A DNA stretch of 64,000 bases from DASZFV01 sp036494575 (GTDB taxonomy: Bacteria; Myxococcota_A; Polyangia; Fen-1088). The number at the start of each line of letters is the position of its first letter. Positions within the stretch are counted from its first letter, which is position 1. The notes beneath the pieces are model-generated. The model did no database searches and was not told where the DNA came from. It worked only from the letters and a program-made list of their open reading frames with translations. Location: NCBI GenBank assembly GCA_036494575.1, contig DASXOE010000120.1, positions 1 through 64,000 on the forward strand. Reading direction: 5' to 3'. The position numbers were made by a program, and so were the translations under genes. Shown here piece after piece: positions 8,389 through 14,383 of the stretch.

Positions 8389-8595
8389 GTGCGCCGCTCG
8401 ATCTTGTTGCAGGTCGCCGTCTACTGTCCGCACTTTCGGCGGACCGTCGAGGCGACGCGCAACGAGGCCATCGATCGCCTCGTCGCCTGCTCGTCGAGCG
8501 ACAGCTGTCGCGATCCCGCGCCCGAAGCCGCGCTCCCCGAGCACCAACGGCCGTTTCCGCGCGGGTGCCCGGTGTTTCCGTCGCTCGCGAAGTAG
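8389..8595 (+). CDS. Small Cys-containing protein
   Basis: A 68-residue protein from a GTG start. It has four cysteines in the pattern CPHFRRTVEATRNEAIDRLV, CSSSDSC, and a terminal GCPVFPSLAK. The ordered cysteines and the sharp ending suggest a small metal-binding or disulfide fold rather than chance coding. The frame is open 108 bases further upstream, but that part is the intergenic palindromic element and is unlikely to be translated. I do not recognise a named family. The stop codon lies inside the bidirectional terminator hairpin. Confidence 0.6.
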   Translation: MRRSILLQVAVYCPHFRRTVEATRNEAIDRLVACSSSDSCRDPAPEAALPEHQRPFPRGCPVFPSLAK

Positions 8596-8617
8596 CGCGC
8601 GCCTTCCGCGCTACTTC
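8589..8617. terminator. Bidirectional terminator between convergent genes
   Basis: A perfect 11-bp inverted repeat, GAAGTAGCGCG and CGCGCTACTTC, with a 7-base loop (CGCCTTC). It contains the stop codons of both convergent genes. Pyrimidine-rich TTCTT follows on the plus strand. Its position and symmetry indicate that it ends transcription from both sides. Confidence 0.7.
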
Positions 8618-10224
8618 TTCTTGCTGGCCCCGGGCGACAGGTCGGGATCGCCCTCGGGCTCCGCCGCCTTCTTCTTCGCTTTCGTGCCGGCTTTCTTCTC
8701 GGTGGCGGCAGGCTTGTCGGCGGAGGCGTCGCTCGACTTGGCCTTCTTGGCTTTCTTGCTCTGCTTGGCCGGCTTCTCGCTGTCGGGCAAGGTCTCGGGA
8801 ACCGACGGCGGCAAGGTCTCGTCCGGCGAGAGCAGCCGGAATTCGATGCGCCGGTTCTTCTCCTGGCCCACCTTCGTCGTGTTGTCCTCGATGGGCTTGT
8901 CGGGGCCGTAGCCCACCGTCAGCACGCGGCTCTCGTCGATGCCCGCCGACGTGAGGAAGGCCTTGACCGACTCGGCCCGCTTCTTCGAGAGCTTGACGTT
9001 GAAGTCGCGCTTACCGTCGTTCGACGTGTGGCCCGAGACCTCGATGCGAAGCTGCGGATAGTCCTTGAAGGTCTTGACCGCCTGCTTGAGGAGCGGGAAC
9101 GACGACGCCTTGATGTCCGCCGAGTTGCGCCGGAACGTGATGCCCTTGACGACGCCGGTGAACTTCTTGACGGCCTCGGGGACCTCGTCGGGGCAACCGT
9201 CCTCGTCCTGGAACCCATTCTTCGTCTCGGGCTCGTTGGGGCACTTGTCATTGATGTCGGCGATGCCGTCCTTGTCGTTGTCCGGGTCGGGGCAGCCGTC
9301 GGCGTCCTCGAAGCCGTCCTTGTCCTCGGCCTCGGTCGGGCACTTGTCCTTGTCGTCGGGAATGCCGTCCTTGTCCTGGTCAGCGACGGGGCAGCCCTCC
9401 CGCTCGGGCGGGCCGGCGACGTCGGGGCACTTGTCCTTGCGATCGACGATGCCGTCCTTGTCGCGATCCTTGTCGGGACAGCCGCTGTTCTCGCGCGGGC
9501 CCGGCTCGTCAGGACACTTGTCGGTCGCGTCGGGGACGCCGTCCTTGTCGCGGTCGGTGACGACCGGCAGCGGCGGAGGCGGCGGCGCGGGCGGCGTGCC
9601 GCCCAGCGTGATGCCGAGCCCGCCCATGAACTCCCAGTCGGGCGAGACACCGTTGTGGCTCGTGTTCGGCACCTCGAGGAAGCGGACGTCGAGGCGCGCG
9701 TGCACGAGATCGGTGAACGCGTACTTCGCGCCGGCGCCGAAGTGGTAGACGAAGTCGGTGTCCTTCTTGAGCTCGTCGTAGGCCGTACCCTGCGTCGACA
9801 CGACGCTCAGGCCCCCGATGCCCGCCAAGATGAAAGGCTGCAGCTTGCCGTCGGCGGCCGTGGCCGGGATGTCGAAGCGAAGCTGGACCCTCTCCGCGGT
9901 GATCCAGGCGCGATAGTCGAACTTGCGATCAGCCGTCGGGATGAGCGCGCCTTCGAGCTCGATCGCGAACATGGGGTGGAGCACGAAGCCCAGGCGAAGG
10001 CCGAAGAGCCCCGCGTTCTTGGGCGTCGTGAGTCCGGGATCGTCCGCCACGCCCAGCTCGAGGTCATTCGCGAAGAGATGGACGCCACCCATGACGCCAA
10101 TCTCGAGCTTGAGATTGTCGATGAAGTCCCCGTCCGCCTTCGCCGAGCTCGCCGTGCCGACGACCGCCACTCCGACGATAGCCGCCAGCAGCGATCGCAG
10201 GGTCTTGCCCAGGGTCTGAGACAT
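8611..10224 (-). CDS. OmpA-family outer membrane protein with thrombospondin type 3 repeats
   Basis: A 537-residue protein. A signal peptide (LLAAIVGVAVVGTASSAKA) is followed by an eight-strand-like beta-barrel of about 190 residues. Then comes a Pro-rich hinge and five or six Asp-rich TSP3 repeats (DKDGIVDRKDKCPD, DKDGIPDDKDKCPT, DKDGIADINDKCPN), which bind calcium in this family. An OmpA C-terminal peptidoglycan-binding domain follows (SGHTSNDGKRDFNVKLSKKRAESV). The last 70 residues are a Lys/Ala-rich tail (KKAKKAKS, KAKKKAAEP), unusual after an OmpA domain. The ATG at 10224 is chosen because it places the signal peptide correctly; the frame extends 14 codons further. It links outer membrane to cell wall. 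Confidence 0.9.
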   Translation of the reverse strand: MSQTLGKTLRSLLAAIVGVAVVGTASSAKADGDFIDNLKLEIGVMGGVHLFANDLELGVADDPGLTTPKNAGLFGLRLGFVLHPMFAIELEGALIPTADRKFDYRAWITAERVQLRFDIPATAADGKLQPFILAGIGGLSVVSTQGTAYDELKKDTDFVYHFGAGAKYAFTDLVHARLDVRFLEVPNTSHNGVSPDWEFMGGLGITLGGTPPAPPPPPLPVVTDRDKDGVPDATDKCPDEPGPRENSGCPDKDRDKDGIVDRKDKCPDVAGPPEREGCPVADQDKDGIPDDKDKCPTEAEDKDGFEDADGCPDPDNDKDGIADINDKCPNEPETKNGFQDEDGCPDEVPEAVKKFTGVVKGITFRRNSADIKASSFPLLKQAVKTFKDYPQLRIEVSGHTSNDGKRDFNVKLSKKRAESVKAFLTSAGIDESRVLTVGYGPDKPIEDNTTKVGQEKNRRIEFRLLSPDETLPPSVPETLPDSEKPAKQSKKAKKAKSSDASADKPAATEKKAGTKAKKKAAEPEGDPDLSPGASKKK

Positions 10225-10236
10225 GGTGCGGGGCAC

Positions 10237-10266
10237 TATATCCTCTCTTGGGGATCTCGTCGTCAA
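10237..10266 (-). promoter_or_regulatory. Candidate sigma-70 promoter for the OmpA-type gene
   Basis: On the minus strand TTGACG (10266-10261) and GATATA (10242-10237) are separated by 18 bases. The -10 box is only 12 bases before the ATG, which would give a nearly leaderless mRNA. No Shine-Dalgarno is seen there, in agreement with that. This is consensus matching only. Confidence 0.35.
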
Positions 10267-10282
10267 TCGATCCTCCGAATGT

Positions 10283-10311
10283 TTGTGCTCCCACCCGCGT
10301 CCACGTTATAA
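10283..10311 (+). promoter_or_regulatory. Candidate sigma-70 promoter for the CXXCH protein gene
   Basis: TTGTGC (10283-10288) and TTATAA (10306-10311) are separated by exactly 17 bases in an otherwise GC-rich stretch. The gene start, with a good AAGGAG ribosome site, is 47 bases downstream. Confidence 0.4.
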
Positions 10312-10357
10312 GCCGATCCCTGCCACCCTCGTTCAGAGACAATTACAAGGAGTCGCC

Positions 10358-10669
10358 ATGAGCTGTCGTGTCCGGAAAGTCCTCATCGCCGCTTTCATGT
10401 TCGGATTGAGCGCCTCTGGGGTCGCCAATGCGGGCGACAAAGGGCCGTGCAAGATCGCCACGAAGGGAGACTCGCCCACGGCGAAAGCGTGCACGCAGGG
10501 GGGACGGGACGCGGCCACCAAGCTCATGAAGGACATGGTCAAGCAAGCGAAGGCCAAGGGTGAGAAGTTCACCTGCGACGGATGCCACAAGGACCTCGAC
10601 AACTACGAGCTCACGAAGAACGCGAACGACGACTACAAGAAGCTAGAAGCCGTCATCGCCAAGAAATAA
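10358..10669 (+). CDS. Small exported CXXCH protein, possible monohaem cytochrome c
   Basis: A 103-residue protein with a signal peptide (VLIAAFMFGLSASGVANA, cleavage before GDKGP). The mature part is about 75 residues, Lys-rich and helical. It contains one CDGCH haem-attachment motif followed by KDLDNYELTKNANDDYKKLE. A distal Met ligand after CXXCH is not present, so haem binding, if any, may be bis-His or five-coordinate. The ATG follows a strong AAGGAG at 10347-10352. It is divergent from the OmpA gene across 133 bases. A periplasmic electron-transfer or sensing role is possible, but the function is unknown. Confidence 0.75.
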   Translation: MSCRVRKVLIAAFMFGLSASGVANAGDKGPCKIATKGDSPTAKACTQGGRDAATKLMKDMVKQAKAKGEKFTCDGCHKDLDNYELTKNANDDYKKLEAVIAKK

Positions 10670-10683
10670 CGCGTCCATCGCGA

Positions 10684-10709
10684 GGCGTGCGCCTGCACGG
10701 GCGCACGCC
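10684..10709 (+). terminator. Hairpin after the CXXCH gene
   Basis: A perfect 10-bp inverted repeat, GGCGTGCGCC and GGCGCACGCC, with a 6-base loop TGCACG, lies 15 bases after the stop and 22 bases before the next start. There is no T-run. It probably ends or attenuates transcription. Confidence 0.5.
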
Positions 10710-10730
10710 CCTCTGCTAGATCGAGGGCCC

Positions 10731-12107
10731 ATGAAGACCGTCACCGAGTTCTCCGGCACCGTCTTGCGCGAGGCGGCGTTGGTTCGCCGCGCCCACCGTC
10801 CGGTTCCCGCAGCGGCGCCCGCGCCGAGCGAGGGGACGCCCCCCGAATTCGCGACCGAGGCTCGGGAGGAGGTTCAGGAAGTTCGGGAGGTTCTGATAGA
10901 TGAGCCCGCCGCCGAGCCGGCCGCGACCGTTGAGGCCAGCGCCGAGGCCGCGTCCCCGGAGACCGGACCCGTCGCGGCCGAAGCGCCAGCCATGCAGGAG
11001 CCTGCCGGGGCCGCCGAGGGTGAGCCCCGCGTGGAAACTGTGGAGGTCGCGGCTGAGGCATCCGCTGTCGGCGGCGCCGAGGCCGGGCCGGCCGAGGGCG
11101 CGCCAGCTGAGGCCGCAGCGGAGCCGTCGGTTCCCGTCGAGGAGCCCGGGGCGGCGGAGGCTGCGGCCGAGATCGAGGAAAAGATGGGCATCAAGGGCGA
11201 CCGGCTGGCCCGGCTCATGGAGGCCCTCGAAGTCTTGCGCGATCGGGCGGACAACGTTCGCCTCGTACGCGTCCTCTCCGGCGAGGATCCCCCTGCGAAC
11301 GCGAAGAAGCAGGGCGACTTTCACTACGTGGTCGACCTCACGCCGCGCAACGAGGGTCGGTCGCGCGATCGGGATGGACGAGGCGGCGGCCGGCGCGAGG
11401 GCGGCGATCGCGGTCGCGGAGGCGGCGGTGGACGTCCGGGTGGAGGAGGCGGGGGCGGGTTTCGGCCCGGTGGAGGCGGCGGACCTGGCTTTCGCTCGGG
11501 TCCGGGCGGCGGTCCGGGCGGTCCCGGAGACCGAGATCGAGGCCCCGCGGGGCCGACCCCGACGGCCGGCGAAGGGTGGATGGTGACGCGAGCACCCGGT
11601 GGCGGTGGTCCCGGTGGTGATCGCGGACGACGCCCCCCACGCGGCGGCAGGCCCGGACCCGGTGGCGATCGTCCGGGCGGAGGCGGTCCAGGTGGCGGCG
11701 GTGGCGATCGCAATCGCCGCGGCTCAGGCGCAGGTTTCGGTGGCGGTCCTGGCGGGAGCGGTCCTCGAGGCGGCGGCCCTGGCGGCGGTGGTCCTGGTGG
11801 GCATGGCGGCGGCCCCGGCGGCTTCGGTCGCGGTCCCGGCGGCGGCGGTCCCGGCGGCGGTGGTCCCAGCGGCGGTGGTCCTGGTGGGCGCGGCGGCGGT
11901 CCCGGCTTCGGTCGCGGCCCTGCCGGCGGGGGCCGCGGCCCACGTGGCCCGGCAGGCCCCGGGGGCGGGCCGCGGCGAGACGAGAAAGGGTGGCCCATCG
12001 CGGAGCCCGGGACGTCAACCGTGACGGGCACGCCCGCGGCGCAGGCGCCGAAGGTCGCCGAGCCAGAGGCCGTCAGCACCGACCCGACCGCGAAGACAGA
12101 AACCTAG
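10731..12107 (+). CDS. RGG/Gly-rich low-complexity protein
   Basis: A 458-residue protein in three parts. Residues 1-25 (MKTVTEFSGTVLREAALVRR) look like a folded or helical leader with no signal peptide. An Ala/Glu/Pro-rich disordered region follows to about 145, then a helical segment GDRLARLMEALEVLRDRADNVRLVRVL leading to KQGDFHYVVDLTP. From about residue 205 onward it is almost pure Gly/Arg/Pro with RGG, GGPGG and DRGRGG units. The end returns to a normal composition. RGG tails bind RNA and promote condensates in other organisms, so a cytosolic nucleic-acid role is plausible. I cannot name a family. Third-position GC and continuous framing support coding despite the low complexity. Confidence 0.72.
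   Translation: MKTVTEFSGTVLREAALVRRAHRPVPAAAPAPSEGTPPEFATEAREEVQEVREVLIDEPAAEPAATVEASAEAASPETGPVAAEAPAMQEPAGAAEGEPRVETVEVAAEASAVGGAEAGPAEGAPAEAAAEPSVPVEEPGAAEAAAEIEEKMGIKGDRLARLMEALEVLRDRADNVRLVRVLSGEDPPANAKKQGDFHYVVDLTPRNEGRSRDRDGRGGGRREGGDRGRGGGGGRPGGGGGGGFRPGGGGGPGFRSGPGGGPGGPGDRDRGPAGPTPTAGEGWMVTRAPGGGGPGGDRGRRPPRGGRPGPGGDRPGGGGPGGGGGDRNRRGSGAGFGGGPGGSGPRGGGPGGGGPGGHGGGPGGFGRGPGGGGPGGGGPSGGGPGGRGGGPGFGRGPAGGGRGPRGPAGPGGGPRRDEKGWPIAEPGTSTVTGTPAAQAPKVAEPEAVSTDPTAKTET
11384..11975 (+). repeat. Gly-rich imperfect tandem repeat region
   Basis: About 590 bases of imperfect GGCGGT/GGTGGC/CCTGGCGG units encoding GGPGGGG, RGGGGP and DRGRGG stretches of the RGG protein. The opposite strand is correspondingly Pro-codon rich, which produces spurious antisense frames. 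Slippage and copy-number variation are likely here. Confidence 0.8.
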
Positions 12108-12143
12108 CGCTGACTCAGCGCCGCTTGGCGCGGGCGGGAGCGA

Positions 12144-13013
12144 CTAGGGCTCGAGCCAGGTCGTGATGACGTTGGACGAGCTCGTGACGTACTTCTTGTC
12201 CTGCGAGTTGCACGCGCTCACCCAGTCCTTTCCGCCATCGTGGTCGTAGCAGGCTTGACCGCTCGACGCGCTGTCGGACGTGTAACAGGGGCCTACTGGC
12301 GTGATGATTCCGCAGGCGGTCGTCGTGCACGTGCGCCCTTGCGTGAGGAACTGCGAGGTGCTGATGCCGGCGTTGAACGCGACCCGGGAGCATGAATAAG
12401 CGTACGGCGGATTCGTGCCGTTGAAGAGGTTGCCCCAGAAGGCGCCCTCACCGTAGGTGTACGTCGAGCGCTCGCTGGCGGACACCGCGAGGGCGGCGAC
12501 GCCCTTCGCGCGCAGCGACAGCGGGACCGGAATGCCCTTCGAGTTGGTGCGTGCCATGAGGCACGCCGAGACGATCTCTTTCTGGTCCTGGGTGGGCGCG
12601 CTGGTTTCCCACGTGGGCGCGAGGCCAAGCCCACCCGGGTCGATCTCCGTGTGCAACTGGCCCGTCGAATCCTTCCAGGTGTAGGTCACCGAATGATTGG
12701 TCGGCAGCGCGCACGAGATGAGATAGCGGAAAAACATCCGCGTCAGATCGCCGGTCGCGCCCGGATCCTGCAGCGCCTTGATGACGAGGGCGTTGCTCGA
12801 GAGGGCATTGCTCGACAGGGCGTTGCTCGACAGGGCGTTGCTCGACAGACCGTTGCTGCTGAGGCCATTCGACGACAAGCCATTGCTCGACAGACCGTTC
12901 GACGAAATCAGCGGATCCTCATCATTGACGATCCCGGGGTCTGAGCTGTCGGCGCAGGCCGCGGCACCGGTTGCAATGGCACAGGACAGCAGGAGCAATG
13001 AAGTGCGGCGCAT
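12144..13013 (-). CDS. NGL-repeat lipoprotein (short paralog)
   Basis: A 289-residue exported protein. The leader LLLLSCAIATGAAACADSS has a lipobox-like GAAAC. After the motif NDEDPLI comes a run of pentapeptides SSNGL/SSNAL (about eight copies). A Cys-containing domain follows with YLISCALP, DQKEIVSACLMARTN, EGAFWGNLFNG and CGIITPVGPC. The same spaced motifs occur in the larger protein at 15802-17088, so the two are diverged paralogs. It lacks that protein's CBM6-like C-terminal domain and ends with a short Ser/Tyr-rich tail. The location is probably the outer membrane surface or periplasm. No known enzyme motif is visible. A 30-base inverted repeat lies just upstream of its start. Confidence 0.78.
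   Translation of the reverse strand: MRRTSLLLLSCAIATGAAACADSSDPGIVNDEDPLISSNGLSSNGLSSNGLSSNGLSSNALSSNALSSNALSSNALVIKALQDPGATGDLTRMFFRYLISCALPTNHSVTYTWKDSTGQLHTEIDPGGLGLAPTWETSAPTQDQKEIVSACLMARTNSKGIPVPLSLRAKGVAALAVSASERSTYTYGEGAFWGNLFNGTNPPYAYSCSRVAFNAGISTSQFLTQGRTCTTTACGIITPVGPCYTSDSASSGQACYDHDGGKDWVSACNSQDKKYVTSSSNVITTWLEP
12787..12906 (-). repeat. 15-bp tandem repeat encoding SSN(G/A)L units
   Basis: About eight copies of a 15-base unit, typified by CTCGACAGGGCGTTG on the plus strand. Neighbouring central copies are nearly identical, while outer copies have drifted. They encode the pentapeptide run after the lipoprotein leader. The period keeps frame, so copy number can change without disrupting the gene. 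Confidence 0.85.
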
Positions 13014-13045
13014 GGTGTCTACTACCTCAGCAAGATTCGTGCGAG

Positions 13046-13075
13046 GGATTACTTATTCTGGCCATCAAGTAATCC
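13046..13075. promoter_or_regulatory. Inverted repeat upstream of the short NGL lipoprotein
   Basis: GGATTACTT (13046-13054) and AAGTAATCC (13067-13075) form perfect 9-base arms with a 12-base spacer. They lie 33-62 bases before the start at 13013. The arms are AT-richer than the surroundings and spaced about two helical turns apart, like an operator for a dimeric regulator. The site could also be a hairpin. The rest of 13076-13168 holds only a weak hairpin that could end the Bax1 transcript. Confidence 0.45.
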
Positions 13076-13168
13076 GCATGGTTCACGAACGGGCGAGGGC
13101 GGGCGATGTGGCCGGGCGAACAACAAGCTGTTGCCCCGGGAGTAACAAGCCCGTGACGGGTGCTTCTG

Positions 13169-14383
13169 TCAGGTGGCCAAGGCCTCGAGCCGCTCGAGGA
13201 CGGCGCGCGCGCCCAGGACGCGCGCGTAGACGTAGAGGGCGGCCGTGGAGGTGTCTTGCAGGATCTCCTCGCTGACCCGCAGGTCGCGCCTGACGGCGAA
13301 CAGGATGCGGTGGGGGAGGCCGGCGCGCACGAGATCGACGCGGCGCCACACGGCCTCCCGGCTCCAGAAGCCGAGCACCTCCAGGTACACGCGCGCCACG
13401 TCGGCGCCGCGCGAGCGCTCGAAGGCGAGATCGGGCACGCACAGCCCGACGCCCGGTAGATCGAGCACGGCGGCGTCGCGCTCGACGCGCCAATCGCTGC
13501 CGAGCTTCTCGAATGCGGCGACGAAGGTCTCGAGCTCGCTCGAGTCTCTCGGCGCGGCGCCCTTCGCGGCCGGTGCCGGCGCCGCCGCGCGTCCCTCGAG
13601 GTGAAAGCGCGCCGGTCGGCGCTCCGGCCCCCAGCGCACGTCGGCCTCGAGCGTCCAGACGTCGCATTCGGCGATCGAGGGCAGCGCGAGGCCGAGCTGG
13701 AGGCCGTAACGGGTGACGGCCTGAAAGAGACTGAACGGACCGTCGATCTCTAGCCGGTAGCCGCCCTCGGCGAGCGGCTCGATCGTCGGGAGGAGGCGCA
13801 GGAACTTGAGCTGCCGGAAGAGCCTCCGATAGCTCGCCGCATCGCGCGCCCGAACCGTGGCCGTGATCTTGACGGCCCGGAGCAGGACCGCCTGCGCCTG
13901 CGCGAGCTCGAAGCCGGCGGCGAGCTGCGCGGGGAGCGCTGCCTCGACCGCCAGGAGGCGCTGGGCCCCGGCCCGATCGGCGTAGAGCTCTGATTCGACC
14001 GCCGCGACCGGCGTCTCGCGCACGCGGGCGACGGCCTCGATCACGGCGGCGCGATCGAACGTGCCGCCGCGCCGCGCCGCGCTCGCGCGCCGAAAGAGCT
14101 CGCGCCGCAGAGCCGTCGCGTCCTCGGCGACGGCTTCCTCGAAGACGCAGCCGTCACGCACGAGCTTGAGCACGGCGGCCGCCAGACGTCGCTCGGCGGC
14201 CGGGACGTCGAGCGACCGGAAGCTCGCCTCGACGTCGTCGCGCGGCCGGCCCACGGCGCCGCACGCGATCTCGCGATACGCCGTCGCGAGCGCCTCGATG
14301 CGCGCCCGCGCGCGCGCGTCGATGGTGACGAGGCGCAGCTCGTCGCCGCGGCGGCGCACGTTCGCGAGGTCAGCGGTAAGCAC
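13169..14383 (-). CDS. Bax1-like nuclease (DUF790 family), partner of XPB
   Basis: A 404-residue DUF790 protein. The family includes archaeal Bax1, a nuclease that works with the helicase XPB. The N-terminus MLTADLANVRRRGDELRL and the motif FSLFQAVTRYGLQLGLALPSIA are typical. The C-terminal nuclease-like domain contains SSELETFVAAFEKLG, LCVPDLAFER and RVYLEVLGFWS, the acidic residues expected of a restriction-endonuclease-like core. The GTG start overlaps the XPB gene by 14 bases, so the pair is co-translated. Known archaeal biology suggests cutting of bubble or fork DNA opened by XPB. Function in this organism is inferred. Confidence 0.85.
   Translation of the reverse strand: MLTADLANVRRRGDELRLVTIDARARARIEALATAYREIACGAVGRPRDDVEASFRSLDVPAAERRLAAAVLKLVRDGCVFEEAVAEDATALRRELFRRASAARRGGTFDRAAVIEAVARVRETPVAAVESELYADRAGAQRLLAVEAALPAQLAAGFELAQAQAVLLRAVKITATVRARDAASYRRLFRQLKFLRLLPTIEPLAEGGYRLEIDGPFSLFQAVTRYGLQLGLALPSIAECDVWTLEADVRWGPERRPARFHLEGRAAAPAPAAKGAAPRDSSELETFVAAFEKLGSDWRVERDAAVLDLPGVGLCVPDLAFERSRGADVARVYLEVLGFWSREAVWRRVDLVRAGLPHRILFAVRRDLRVSEEILQDTSTAALYVYARVLGARAVLERLEALAT

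Noticed and set aside
11324..12079. Pro-rich minus-strand frame opposite the RGG protein
   Set aside because: It is the mirror of Gly codons (GGN read as NCC). The plus strand has a plausible folded N-terminus and normal ends, so it is the real gene.
12783..12906. CRISPR-like array
   Set aside because: The repeats are contiguous 15-base units without spacers and encode pentapeptides in frame.
12787..12906. Pentapeptide-repeat (right-handed beta-helix) domain
   Set aside because: The family consensus is A(D/N)LXX; here N-G/A-L-S-S places residues differently, and the paralog uses a 6-residue period.
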